Source of the DNA: Croceicoccus pelagius
Lineage (GTDB): Bacteria; Pseudomonadota; Alphaproteobacteria; Sphingomonadales; Sphingomonadaceae
Assembly: GCF_001661915.1 (NCBI RefSeq)
Contig: NZ_LYWY01000040.1
Coordinates: forward strand, 307,079-371,078
DNA length: 64,000 nt
Reading direction: 5' to 3'
A program made the translations under genes and the position numbers. Below the pieces are notes generated by a model that was not told the origin of the DNA, searched no databases, and saw only the letters and a list, made by a program, of their open reading frames with translations. Shown here piece by piece: positions 18,493-27,022 of the stretch (its first letter is position 1; the number at the start of each line of letters is the position of its first letter).

Positions 18493-18703
18493 CTATGTGC
18501 GCGTCAACAGGGATGATGCGCACCTGCGGGGCGGCAGCACGCTAATCAGCGGCCTTGGCCCTGCCAAAAACCTCAGCTCGCCGTAGGGACCTTGACCTCC
18601 CTATCGCGTATCCCCACAGCACTTGTGCAAATTATTCGCACTCCGGTCAGGCACGCCGCAAGGCAGAGCGCCAGACCGACCTTGCAGAGAGAGGACCACT
18701 CTT

Positions 18704-19450
18704 ATGAAAGCCCTCGTACCCGTGAAGCGGGTGATTGATTACAACGTGAAGCCGCGCGTGAAGGCGGATGGCACGGGTGTCGATCTCGCCAACGTGAAGA
18801 TGAGCATGAACCCGTTTGACGAGATCGCTGTCGAAGAAGCGATCCGTCTGAAGGAAGCGGGCAAGATCGAAGAGATCGTCGCCGTTTCGGTCGGCCCGGC
18901 AAAGGCGCAGGAAACGCTGCGTACCGCGCTTGCCATGGGCGCCGACAGCGCGATTCTCGTCGAAACCGACGAAGACGTCGAACCGCTGGCGGTTGCCAAG
19001 ATCCTGAAGGCCGTTGCGGCAGAGATCGAACCCGGTCTCGTGATCCTGGGCAAGCAGGCCATCGACGACGACAGCAACCAGACCGGCCAGATGCTGGCGG
19101 CGCTGATGGACCTGCCGCAGGGCACGTTCGCATCGAAGGTCGTGGTCGAAGGCGATCACGTCACCGTGACCCGCGAAGTCGACGGCGGCCTTGAAACCGT
19201 GAAGCTTAGCTTGCCTGCCATCGTCACCACCGACCTTCGCCTGAACGAGCCGCGCTATGCTTCGCTGCCGAACATCATGAAGGCGAAGAAGAAGCCGCTC
19301 GAGACCAAGACGCCTGCCGATTACGGTATCGACATCACGCCGCGCCTGAAGACGACGAACGTCTCCGAACCGCCGGTCCGCCAGGCGGGTGTAAAGGTCG
19401 CCGACGTTGATGAACTGGTTGCCAAACTCAAGGCCATGGGAGTCGCATGA
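18704..19450 (+). CDS. etfB: Electron transfer flavoprotein beta subunit
   Basis: 248 residues from the ATG at 18704, which follows GAGAGAGGA; the longer open frame upstream has no support. It starts [14 protein letters not shown] and has [16 protein letters not shown], the ETF-beta signature ([45 protein letters not shown]) and [15 protein letters not shown]. With EtfA it carries electrons from acyl-CoA and other dehydrogenases to the quinone pool. It overlaps etfA by ATGA. Confidence 0.96.
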   Translation: MKALVPVKRVIDYNVKPRVKADGTGVDLANVKMSMNPFDEIAVEEAIRLKEAGKIEEIVAVSVGPAKAQETLRTALAMGADSAILVETDEDVEPLAVAKILKAVAAEIEPGLVILGKQAIDDDSNQTGQMLAALMDLPQGTFASKVVVEGDHVTVTREVDGGLETVKLSLPAIVTTDLRLNEPRYASLPNIMKAKKKPLETKTPADYGIDITPRLKTTNVSEPPVRQAGVKVADVDELVAKLKAMGVA

Positions 19451-20379
19451 TGAAGACGCTCGTCTGGGTCGAACACGACAATTCGAACATGGCGGATGCC
19501 ACGCTTGCCGCCGTCACTGCCGCATCGAAGCTGGGTGAAGTCCACCTGCTCGTCGCGGGCTCGGGCTGCCGCGCGGTGGCCGAACAGGCCGCTGGCATCG
19601 CAGGCGTGGGCAAGGTCCACCTTGCCGACGATGCCGTCTATGCCAACGCGCTGGCCGAAAACGTCGCGCCGCTCGTCGTCGGGCTGATGGCCGATCACGA
19701 CGCCTTCGTCTGCCCGGCCACCACGAACGGCAAGAACATCGCCCCGCGCGTTGCGGCCCTGCTCGACGTGATGCAGATCTCCGACATTCTCTCGGTCGAG
19801 GGTGAGAAGACCTTCACGCGTCCGATCTATGCCGGCAACGCCATCGCGACGGTCGAATCGACCGATGCCAAGCTGGTCATCACCGTGCGCGGCACCGCGT
19901 TCGACAAGGCCGAGCCCACAGGCGGTTCGGCTGCGATCGAGGACGTCGCCAGCACGGGTGATGCGGGCAAGTCGAGCTTCGTCGGCGCCGAAATCGCCGA
20001 GAGCGAGCGTCCCGAACTCACCAGCGCGAAGATCATCGTGTCGGGCGGTCGCGCTCTCAAGGACAGCGAGACGTTCGAGCAGGTCATCATGCCGCTTGCC
20101 GACAAGCTTGGCGCGGGCGTTGGCGCATCGCGCGCCGCGGTCGATGCGGGTTATGTCCCCAACGACTACCAGGTCGGCCAGACCGGCAAGATCGTGGCAC
20201 CGGAAGTCTACATCGCCATCGGCATCTCTGGCGCGATCCAGCACCTTGCCGGCATGAAGGATTCCAAGACCATCATCGCCATCAACAAGGACGAGGACGC
20301 ACCGATCTTCCAGGTCGCCGACATCGGCCTCGTCGCAGACCTCTACAAGGCCGTGCCCGAGCTTACCGAAAAACTGTGA
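19447..20379 (+). CDS. etfA: Electron transfer flavoprotein alpha subunit
   Basis: 310 residues (309 if the second of two tandem ATGs is used). The N-terminal Rossmann-like domain is followed by the FAD-binding domain: [38 protein letters not shown], then [47 protein letters not shown]. It forms the ETF heterodimer with EtfB and is translationally coupled to it. It likely serves branched-chain acyl-CoA dehydrogenases downstream of Bkd, as well as fatty acid oxidation. Confidence 0.97.
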   Translation: MMKTLVWVEHDNSNMADATLAAVTAASKLGEVHLLVAGSGCRAVAEQAAGIAGVGKVHLADDAVYANALAENVAPLVVGLMADHDAFVCPATTNGKNIAPRVAALLDVMQISDILSVEGEKTFTRPIYAGNAIATVESTDAKLVITVRGTAFDKAEPTGGSAAIEDVASTGDAGKSSFVGAEIAESERPELTSAKIIVSGGRALKDSETFEQVIMPLADKLGAGVGASRAAVDAGYVPNDYQVGQTGKIVAPEVYIAIGISGAIQHLAGMKDSKTIIAINKDEDAPIFQVADIGLVADLYKAVPELTEKL

Positions 20380-20404
20380 GCCTTTCGGATATGCGAACAA
20401 GCGG

Positions 20405-20440
20405 AAGGGCGGCGCTGCACCAGCGCCGCCCTTTCTTTTT
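20405..20440 (+). terminator. Intrinsic terminator of etfBA
   Basis: A perfect 12-pair stem (AAGGGCGGCGCT with AGCGCCGCCCTT) with a GCACC loop is followed by TCTTTTT. It lies 25 bases after the etfA stop. Confidence 0.93.
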
Positions 20441-20551
20441 GTGCGCAGCATGTGCGCTTCTCAGGTCCGACCTTGGACTTGTCACGCGTTGAGCCTATCT
20501 CTGACCTAATCATCCGCGCGTTTTCTGCGCAAAGACCCCCTTGGGAGATAT

Positions 20552-21499
20552 ATGACCGAACGCAAGGAACCGCCGCACGAGCCCGGCAAGCCCGGCCCGC
20601 ACGGCAAACCCGAACCTGCCGACCGCGCGCTGACACCGCGCAAGTTCTACAAGGCCGAACAGGAAGCCGCCTTTTCCGAGGGTTCGCCCACGCATACGCC
20701 GCAGACGAGCCACCCGGCCTATCGCCTGGCGTTCCGCGACACCGATTTCCTGCTGCGCGACGATCTTCGCCCCGTCCGGTTCCAGCTCGAACTGCTGAAG
20801 GCGGAAACGATGCTGGAAGAAGCCGGCGTCGGATCGATGTTCGTCATCTACGGTTCGGCCCGGATCCCCTCGCCTGAAACGGCAGAAGAACTGCTGGCCA
20901 AGGCGGACACCGATCCGCGCGGGCGTAGTGTAATCGAAAGCCTTGTCGCCAAGACGAAGTATTACGAGGAAGCACGCAAGCTTGCCTACATGGCAAGCGC
21001 GGCGGCCATCGTCGAAAACGGCGAACGCCAGTTCGTCGTGTGCTCGGGCGGCGGCCCTTCGATCATGGAAGCGGCCAATCGCGGAGCACATGAAGCAGGC
21101 GCCGAAAGCGTCGGCCTCAACATCGTTCTGCCGCACGAGCAGGCACCGAACGAGTTCGTCACGCCGCGCCTGTCGCTGCAGTTCCACTACTTTGCGCTGC
21201 GCAAGATGCACTTTCTTATGCGCGCGCGTGCGCTGGCCGTCTTCCCCGGCGGTTTCGGTACGTTCGACGAGTTTTTCGAGACGCTCACCCTTGTCCAGAC
21301 CGGCAAGATGAAGCCGATCCCGATCTTCCTGTTCGGGCGCGAGTTCTGGGAAAAGGTCGTGAACTTCGAGGCTCTGGCCGACGAAGGCGTGATCAGCCAC
21401 GAGGATCTGAAGCTCTTCCGCATCGTCGACACTGCCGACGAGGCTTGGGATCGGATCGTGAAGTTCTACAAGCTTAACCCGGCCGCCAAAATCGCCTGA
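20552..21499 (+). CDS. LOG family protein (lysine decarboxylase-like nucleotide phosphoribohydrolase)
   Basis: 315 residues. The Rossmann-like LOG/TIGR00730 domain begins at about 92 (MFVIYGSARIPSPE) and holds CSGGGPSIMEAANRGAHEAG and the signature PGGFGTFDEFFE, the PGGxGTxxE motif needed for nucleotide monophosphate phosphoribohydrolase activity. The preceding RKMHF also fits the LOG active site. The N-terminal 90 residues are a polar, Pro-rich extension beyond the usual size. LOG enzymes release nucleobases from nucleoside 5'-monophosphates; the physiological substrate here is unknown. It converges on thiD with only 3 bases between stops. Confidence 0.85.
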   Translation: MTERKEPPHEPGKPGPHGKPEPADRALTPRKFYKAEQEAAFSEGSPTHTPQTSHPAYRLAFRDTDFLLRDDLRPVRFQLELLKAETMLEEAGVGSMFVIYGSARIPSPETAEELLAKADTDPRGRSVIESLVAKTKYYEEARKLAYMASAAAIVENGERQFVVCSGGGPSIMEAANRGAHEAGAESVGLNIVLPHEQAPNEFVTPRLSLQFHYFALRKMHFLMRARALAVFPGGFGTFDEFFETLTLVQTGKMKPIPIFLFGREFWEKVVNFEALADEGVISHEDLKLFRIVDTADEAWDRIVKFYKLNPAAKIA

Positions 21500-21502
21500 A
21501 GA

Positions 21503-22252
21503 TCAACGCACGGCCTGATGGCCGAGCGGGCCGTGCCCGGCACCGAAACCGGGCGCGGCCTTCAGCGCGGCGCGCACAAAAGCCCGGGCCTGTTCGATGG
21601 CAGGCACCATGCCCAGACCTGCGCCGAGCCCGCACGCAATGGCGCTCGCTGTCGTGCAGCCGGTTCCGTGCGTATGCCGCGTTTCGATACGCGGCGCCGC
21701 CCAGTCGAGCACGTCCTCGCCGGGTCGATAGAGCCGGTCGGTCACCGTATCGCCCGGCGCATCGCCGCCCTTGGCAAGGAACGTGATACCGCGCTCCTGC
21801 AAGGCCTTCACGCCGCCCAGCGCGTCAAGCTCGGGGACGTTGGGCGTAGTGATCGCGGCCGTGGCCATCAACCGCTCGAACGCCGCGATCGTGTCGGCAT
21901 CGGCGAGCACCGATCCGCTGGTCGAGACCATGACGGGATCGAAAACGATGGGCGCATGGACGCCTTCCAGCAGGTCCGCGACGGCATGGGCGACAGCGGG
22001 TGAGCCGAGCATCCCGATCTTTACCGCATCCACGCCGATGTCGTCGATACAGCTTTGCGCCTGCGCCACGACCATCTCGGGCGAAAGCACCTCGACCGCC
22101 TGAACGCCCGTCGTGTTCTGCGCGGTGATCGCGGTGATCGCGGTCATCGCATAGCCGCCCAACATCGTGATCGTCTTGATGTCGGCCTGGATGCCTGCGC
22201 CGCCGGAACTGTCAGACCCTGCGAGAACCAGTACGCGAGAGGGTGTCTTCAC
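21503..22252 (-). CDS. thiD: Hydroxymethylpyrimidine/phosphomethylpyrimidine kinase
   Basis: 249 residues from the GTG at 22252. That start is chosen because it overlaps the stop of the upstream DUF1272 gene by GTGA and gives the canonical N-terminus RVLVLAGSDSSGGAGIQADIKT. Other motifs are TAITAQNTTGVQ, KIGMLGSP, FDPVMVSTSG, TPNVPELDALGG and the catalytic HGTGCTTASAIA. It phosphorylates HMP and then HMP-P for thiamine synthesis; thiamine diphosphate is the cofactor of the Bkd E1 encoded nearby. An open frame that starts further upstream is an overlap artefact. Confidence 0.95.
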   Translation of the reverse strand: MKTPSRVLVLAGSDSSGGAGIQADIKTITMLGGYAMTAITAITAQNTTGVQAVEVLSPEMVVAQAQSCIDDIGVDAVKIGMLGSPAVAHAVADLLEGVHAPIVFDPVMVSTSGSVLADADTIAAFERLMATAAITTPNVPELDALGGVKALQERGITFLAKGGDAPGDTVTDRLYRPGEDVLDWAAPRIETRHTHGTGCTTASAIACGLGAGLGMVPAIEQARAFVRAALKAAPGFGAGHGPLGHQAVR

Positions 22253-22467
22253 CCTTGCGCGTCCTTCATCTTCGCGGCCTTCAGCTGGTTCGAAGCCGAC
22301 CGCGTCGGCCTGTCGACCAGTTCGCCGCCGCACTTGGGGCAAAGGTCGTCGAGTTCGTCGGCGCACTCTGCACAATACGTGCATTCGAAACTGCAGATGA
22401 AGGCGCCGGGCGCTTCTGCCGGAAGGTCGGCTTCGCAGCGTTCGCAGTGGGGTCGCATCTCGAGCAT
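22249..22467 (-). CDS. DUF1272 small zinc-ribbon protein
   Basis: 72 residues. Eight Cys are arranged as CERC, CSFECTYCAEC and CPKC, consistent with two zinc-binding knuckles; the MRPHCERCEADLP start is the signature of the DUF1272 family. The function is unknown. It sits between glmM and thiD with overlaps at both ends (TGATG with glmM, GTGA with thiD), so all three are translated from one transcript. Confidence 0.88.
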   Translation of the reverse strand: MLEMRPHCERCEADLPAEAPGAFICSFECTYCAECADELDDLCPKCGGELVDRPTRSASNQLKAAKMKDAQG

Positions 22468-23804
22468 CAGGAACTGGCCCCTTTCACCGCGTCGCAGATC
22501 GCATCGACGACCTGTTCGACTTCGGCGGCATCATCGCCCTCCGCCATGACGCGCACGACAGGCTCGGTCCCCGACTTGCGAATGACCACACGGCCCTTGC
22601 CGGCCAGCACGCCTTCGCCGTTCGCGATCGCGTCCTTCACGTGCGGGGTCTCCAGCGGATTGCCGGTGTAGCGCACGTTCTTCAGGATCTGCGGCACGGG
22701 ATCGAACAGGTGGAGCAGCTCGCTCGCCTTCTTGCCCGACTGGACCAGAGCGGCCAGCACCTGCAGCGCCGCAACGGTGCCGTCGCCCGTCGTCGCATGG
22801 TCGAGCAGGATCATATGGCCCGACTGCTCTCCGCCCACGTTGAAATCGCCTGCGCGCATCGCCTCCAGCACGTAACGGTCGCCGACGGCGGTCCGCACGA
22901 GGCTCAGCCCTTCACCTTCAAGGAAGCGTTCAAGCCCAAGGTTGCTCATGACCGTCGCGACAACGCCGCCACCCTTGAGACGGCCCTGCCGGTTCCAGTC
23001 CCGCCCGATCAGCGCCATGATCTGGTCGCCGTCGACGGTCTTGCCCTTTTCGTCCACCACGATCAGGCGGTCCGCATCACCGTCGAGCGCGATGCCGATA
23101 TCGGCCTGTTCCTCGACAACGCGCTTCTTGATAGCGTCGACCGCGGTCGAACCGACGTCGCGGTTGATGTTGAGACCGTCGGGCGACACGCCCATCTCGA
23201 TCACTTCGGCGCCCAGTTCCCACAGTGCAGGCGGCGTCACGTCATAGGCCGCGCCATTCGCACAATCGATCACGATTTTGAGGCCGTCGAGCCGGACCGT
23301 GTTCGGCAGCGAGCCCTTCACCGCATGGATATAACGGCCCCGCGCGTCATCGATGCGGCGTGCCCGACCGATGTCCTGCGGGGGTACCAGCAGCTGTTCC
23401 TGGTCGATCATCATCTCGACCGCCAGTTCGTCTTCGTCCGAAAGTTTGAAGCCGTCGGGGCCGAACAGCTTGATGCCGTTGTCCTCGAACGGGTTGTGGC
23501 TGGCAGAGATCATGACGCCCAGATCGGCACGCATCGAACGGGCGAGCAGCGCGACCGCAGGGGTCGGCATCGGGCCCAGCAGCACGACGTCCATCCCCAC
23601 GCTGGTGAAACCTGCCACCATCGCGCTTTCCATCATGTAGCCCGACAGGCGCGTGTCCTTGCCGATCACGACGCGGTGCTTGTGCCCGCCGCGCAGGAAA
23701 TAAGTGCCCGCGGCCTGGCCGACCTTCATCGCCATCGACGCGGTCATGTTGCCGGAATTGGTGCGCCCCCTGATCCCGTCGGTGCCGAAATACTTGCGTC
23801 CCAA
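22467..23804 (-). CDS. glmM: Phosphoglucosamine mutase
   Basis: 445 residues. It starts [14 protein letters not shown]; the phosphoserine loop is [19 protein letters not shown], the Mg2+-binding loop is [10 protein letters not shown], the sugar-binding loop GGEQSGHMI, and the C-terminal phosphate-binding loop [14 protein letters not shown]. It converts glucosamine-6-phosphate to glucosamine-1-phosphate for peptidoglycan and LPS. It is the first gene of a coupled glmM-DUF1272-thiD unit. Confidence 0.96.
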   Translation of the reverse strand: MGRKYFGTDGIRGRTNSGNMTASMAMKVGQAAGTYFLRGGHKHRVVIGKDTRLSGYMMESAMVAGFTSVGMDVVLLGPMPTPAVALLARSMRADLGVMISASHNPFEDNGIKLFGPDGFKLSDEDELAVEMMIDQEQLLVPPQDIGRARRIDDARGRYIHAVKGSLPNTVRLDGLKIVIDCANGAAYDVTPPALWELGAEVIEMGVSPDGLNINRDVGSTAVDAIKKRVVEEQADIGIALDGDADRLIVVDEKGKTVDGDQIMALIGRDWNRQGRLKGGGVVATVMSNLGLERFLEGEGLSLVRTAVGDRYVLEAMRAGDFNVGGEQSGHMILLDHATTGDGTVAALQVLAALVQSGKKASELLHLFDPVPQILKNVRYTGNPLETPHVKDAIANGEGVLAGKGRVVIRKSGTEPVVRVMAEGDDAAEVEQVVDAICDAVKGASS

Positions 23805-24015
23805 GTCTCGTCCTTCTTCTTGTCGTGATGGAGAGCCAATGAGCGAGGCCTTCTGGCAGTTCCCCGCCCGTCATGGCACCCCCGATGCCGCGCGTGAAGG
23901 CGCATGGTACACGTCCGAGCGCGAAATATACGCGAAACTGCAACTTGAACCTGCGCAATGCGTTTACACATATGAACACGAGACAACCAAACGCGACCGT
24001 CCAAGGAGTTTAAAG

Positions 24016-24636
24016 ATGGCCATTGCCTTTCCCGACCTGCCCTATGCCCACGATGCGCTGAGCCCGGCGATCGGTTCGGAAACGCTGCAGACCCACCACG
24101 GCAAGCACCACAAGGCTTATGTCGACAAGACGAACGCCGCGATCGAAGGCACCGACCTTGCGGACGCTTCGCTGGAATCGATCATCGCCAAGGCTGATGA
24201 AACCGGCAACGCGGGCCTGTTCAACAATTCGGCGCAGAGCTGGAACCACGCCTTCTACTGGCACTCGATGGCTCCGACGAGCGAAGGCCCGAGCGGCGAT
24301 CTGCTCGACGCGATCAACGCCGCATTCGGCTCGGTCGATGCACTCGTCGAAAAGCTGCAGTCGGCAGGTGCCGGCCACTTCGCATCGGGCTGGGTCTGGC
24401 TGGCGGCCGACTCGGACGGCAAGCTCTCGGTTGAGGAAACGCACGATGCCGGTACGCTTGCAATCGGCGGAAAGAACCCGCTCCTCACGCTCGATGTGTG
24501 GGAACACGCCTATTACCTCGACCACAAGAACGTGCGCCCCGACTATCTGAAGGCCGTCAGCACCGGCCACATCAACTGGGACTTCGCGGCAGAGAACTAC
24601 AAGCGTGGTTCGATCTGGTCGTACCCCTCGGCCTGA
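24016..24636 (+). CDS. sodB: Superoxide dismutase (Fe/Mn family)
   Basis: 206 residues from the ATG at 24016, preceded by AAGGAG; an in-frame upstream extension beginning MSEAFWQF is not conserved SOD sequence. The metal ligands are visible: the His in LQTHHGKHHKAYV, the His in NHAFYWHSM, and Asp/His in LDVWEHAYYLDHKN. The fingerprint SWNHAFYW...GAGHFASGWVWL fits the iron type, but Fe and Mn forms cannot be safely separated by eye. It removes superoxide in the cytoplasm. Confidence 0.96.
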   Translation: MAIAFPDLPYAHDALSPAIGSETLQTHHGKHHKAYVDKTNAAIEGTDLADASLESIIAKADETGNAGLFNNSAQSWNHAFYWHSMAPTSEGPSGDLLDAINAAFGSVDALVEKLQSAGAGHFASGWVWLAADSDGKLSVEETHDAGTLAIGGKNPLLTLDVWEHAYYLDHKNVRPDYLKAVSTGHINWDFAAENYKRGSIWSYPSA

Positions 24637-24658
24637 GGCGGGAATACCTGAACGAGCG

Positions 24659-24692
24659 AAAGGCCGGGATCGTCTCCCGGCCTTTTTCTTTT
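24659..24692 (+). terminator. Intrinsic terminator of sodB
   Basis: AAAGGCCGGGA pairs with TCCCGGCCTTT around a 5-base loop and is followed by TTCTTTT. It begins 22 bases after the sodB stop. Confidence 0.9.
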
Positions 24693-24708
24693 GCATCGAT
24701 GGCGTGCG

Positions 24709-25920
24709 TCAGGCGCTGGTTTCTTCGCCCTCGCCTCGTCGGAGGAACAGCGGTTCGCCGAACAGGAAGCCGATGATGTTGGGATGGCCGAGATGCTCGA
24801 ACAGGGCCATCAGCGTGATGAGGATTGGCATCGACAGCACCGCGCCCAATACGCCCCAGACCCACGTGAAATAGCTGATCCCGATAAGGATCACGACAGG
24901 GTTCATCGTGAAGCGCGCACCAAGGATCGCGGGCGTCACGGCATTGGCCTCGATCGTGTGCAGGCCGAGATAGGCCGCCGCCGGGACCAGCCCGATCAGG
25001 ATAGTGTCGGCCGTGCCCATGCCGACCAACAGCAGGATCGCCGTCATCGCGAAAGGCCCGATATAGGGCAGGAAATTGAGCAGCGCGGCAAGCCCGCCCC
25101 ACATGATCGGCGCGTCGAGCCCGATGGCCCATGCACCCAGCGCCGCGACGACTCCGACACCCAGATTGATGAGACCGACCGTCAGGATATAGCTCGCCAC
25201 GCGGTCCTGCACTTCGCGAAGCGCACGCGCCGCCTTCAGCGATGCCCCGAATTCCGCACGTTCAAGCAGCAAGCGGTGCCGCATCCGCACCCGAGCCTCG
25301 ATCATGAAGAACGCCATCAGGATCGTGAGCAGCGTTTCGATGATGACGGTCGGGGTCGCAAGCGCCACCCGCTCGATCATCGAAGGCGTTGCGACGACCA
25401 CTTCGCGGCCCTGCTTCGGTCCGCCGAGTTCGCCAAACCGCTTGCCGAGGTCGTTGATCCAGTCGAGTTGGCCCCTGACCTGCCCGAACGACTTGTCGAT
25501 CGAAGCGAGCATCTGCGGCACCTGATCGAACAGGTCGGCAGCTGGCTGCAGGATAGCGGTCGCGGCAAGCACCAGTACGCCGATGAAGATCAGCACCGCC
25601 AGAAGCGATGCGATCACGTTGGGAATGCCGATGGCGTTGATCTTGTCAGCTAGCGGCGAGAGCAGGATCGTCAAAACCACCGCCGTCACCAGCGGCAGGA
25701 ATACGATCGATCCGATCGACAATACGAAAGGAAGTGCCAGGAAAAGGCCCAGCCCGATCATCAGCAGCAATGCGGAAGCCAGTCGCCCCAGATCGAGATC
25801 GGCACCAAGGATTCGGTCGCCAAGTTCCGGCCCGGCAGCAGCATTGCCGGCCAGCCGCTCAAGCCGCTGGGCGTTGGTTTCTTCCCTGTCCTGATCCCGA
25901 TCCTGATCGTCGTCCGCCAT
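24709..25920 (-). CDS. AI-2E family (PerM/TqsA-like) membrane transporter
   Basis: 403 residues. An acidic, polar N-terminus of about 45 residues is followed by at least seven hydrophobic segments. The AI-2E family pattern appears in the C-terminal half (VGVVAALGAWAIGLDAPIMWGGLAALLNFLPYIGP...PVVILIGISYFTWVWGVLGAVLSMPI). The substrate is unknown; the family includes autoinducer-2 exporters and Na+/H+ antiporters. It starts only 19 bases after the ecfG stop on the same strand, so it may be the last gene of the nepR-ecfG transcript. Confidence 0.88.
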   Translation of the reverse strand: MADDDQDRDQDREETNAQRLERLAGNAAAGPELGDRILGADLDLGRLASALLLMIGLGLFLALPFVLSIGSIVFLPLVTAVVLTILLSPLADKINAIGIPNVIASLLAVLIFIGVLVLAATAILQPAADLFDQVPQMLASIDKSFGQVRGQLDWINDLGKRFGELGGPKQGREVVVATPSMIERVALATPTVIIETLLTILMAFFMIEARVRMRHRLLLERAEFGASLKAARALREVQDRVASYILTVGLINLGVGVVAALGAWAIGLDAPIMWGGLAALLNFLPYIGPFAMTAILLLVGMGTADTILIGLVPAAAYLGLHTIEANAVTPAILGARFTMNPVVILIGISYFTWVWGVLGAVLSMPILITLMALFEHLGHPNIIGFLFGEPLFLRRGEGEETSA

Positions 25921-25939
25921 AGCAGCCCCCCGGCCGCCT

Positions 25940-26590
25940 CTAGCGGTTTATATTGCCTTGAGGCTCGGCCATATCGTCGAGCTCTCCCATGATGGCACGG
26001 TGTGCCACAGCGTCATCTACCGAACGCTGCGGGATGTCGCCATCCTCCAACATCGACGTAAGCGCAGCGCGGGCGCGACCCACGCGGCTCTTGATGGTGC
26101 CAACGGCGCAGTCGCAGATTTCTGCCGCCTCTTCATAACTGAAGCCGCCTGCGCCCACGAGCAGCAAAGCCTCACGCCGTTCGGGCGGAAGGGTCAGCAA
26201 CGCGCGGTGCATGTCGGACAGGTGCAGCGGGCCTTCCTGTGCCGCAGGTGCGGTCAGGATGCGTTCGGCCACGGTCTCGTCATAATCGGCACGAAAGCGA
26301 TTGCGTCGCATGTCGGTGAGGTATGCGTTGCGCAGGATCACGAAAGTCCATGCCCGCATCGAAGTGCCGGGCTGGAAACGCTCCTGCGCGGCCCACGCCT
26401 TCATCAAGGCTTCCTGCACGAGATCGTCGGCCACGTCGGGCCGGCCGCACAGGCCGCGGGCAAATGCACGCAAGTGAGGAATAACTTCGGTCAGCTCTTT
26501 CTTGAATTCGGCCGCGCGTACGCGTTCCTCGGCCTCAGAGCGCTCGGGCACCGCAGCGGGCTGCGCCTCGCTAGTCGCGTTCTTGGCCAT
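25940..26590 (-). CDS. ecfG: General stress response ECF sigma factor EcfG (ECF15 type)
   Basis: 216 residues from the ATG at 26590, which overlaps the nepR stop (TAATG). Region 2 is visible at about 25-95 (VIPHLRAFARGLCGRPDVADDLVQEALMKAWAAQERFQPGTSMRAWTFVILRN) and region 4 at about 125-185 (LLTLPPERREALLLVGAGGFSYEEAAEICDCAVGTIKSRVGRAR). In alphaproteobacteria EcfG is held by the anti-sigma factor NepR and freed when phosphorylated PhyR takes NepR away. Both nepR upstream and phyR nearby are present. Confidence 0.95.
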   Translation of the reverse strand: MAKNATSEAQPAAVPERSEAEERVRAAEFKKELTEVIPHLRAFARGLCGRPDVADDLVQEALMKAWAAQERFQPGTSMRAWTFVILRNAYLTDMRRNRFRADYDETVAERILTAPAAQEGPLHLSDMHRALLTLPPERREALLLVGAGGFSYEEAAEICDCAVGTIKSRVGRARAALTSMLEDGDIPQRSVDDAVAHRAIMGELDDMAEPQGNINR

Positions 26591-26769
26591 TACTCCTCCG
26601 AGTCGAACTTGGAGAGGAGATCGTTGAAACTGTCCGGAAGCGGTTCCTCCACTACCGAGTCGTAGAGCTGCCGAAGACCCGACGCCCAATCCGGGCGTTT
26701 TTCGGGCTTTTTCTGCCGCTCTGTCTCGTCGTCCTTTTTCTTCACGTCCCTCATTCGCTTTTCAGTCAT
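26590..26769 (-). CDS. nepR: Anti-sigma factor NepR
   Basis: 59 residues. A basic, charged N-terminus (KRMRDVKKKDDETERQKKPEKRPDW) precedes the NepR core GLRQLYDSVVEEPLPDSFNDLLSKFDSEE, with the family LR.LYD..V.EP.P..F..LL pattern. It sequesters EcfG and binds the sigma-like domain of PhyR. Either Met1 or Met6 could be the start; neither has a strong ribosome-binding site. It is co-translated with ecfG. A much longer open frame upstream is not coding. Confidence 0.93.
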   Translation of the reverse strand: MTEKRMRDVKKKDDETERQKKPEKRPDWASGLRQLYDSVVEEPLPDSFNDLLSKFDSEE

Positions 26770-26866
26770 CTCAAGCACTGCGACCCCTTGCCGATGTTCA
26801 AAGCCAAAAGCCGATCCGGCAACAGCTGCCCGCTGACGTTTCAGAAATATATCAAACACACAGGCG

Positions 26867-26891
26867 GGAACGAAACGGCATGCGATTGGTT
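26867..26891 (+). promoter_or_regulatory. Possible plus-strand EcfG-type promoter of the sensor kinase
   Basis: GGAAC at 26867-26871, 16 bases, then GGTT at 26888-26891: one mismatch from CGTT. It is the mirror image of the nepR promoter; CGGGAAC (26865-26871) and GTTCCCG (26889-26895) are perfect inverted repeats. It points at the kinase gene. Confidence 0.4.
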
Positions 26892-26893
26892 CC
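26869..26893 (-). promoter_or_regulatory. EcfG-type promoter of nepR-ecfG
   Basis: On the minus strand GGAAC (26893-26889), 16 bases, CGTT (26872-26869). It predicts a leader of about 95 bases before nepR and gives the usual positive autoregulation of ecfG. Confidence 0.82.
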
Positions 26894-27022
26894 CGCGAAT
26901 GGATGTAATAATAAAAGAGGCCGGATTTGCCTGTTTGCTCGCCGATGCTGCCAGATGGTTTCCCGCGTGAACACGACAGCATCGAATTCCTCGCCCCGGT
27001 AGGATCGTGATCTGAGCAAAAC

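Noticed and set aside
23704..24015. In-frame N-terminal extension of the superoxide dismutase (MSEAFWQF... region)
   Set aside because: The SOD start at 24016 has a strong AAGGAG and the canonical N-terminus; the upstream part overlaps glmM and is not SOD-like.
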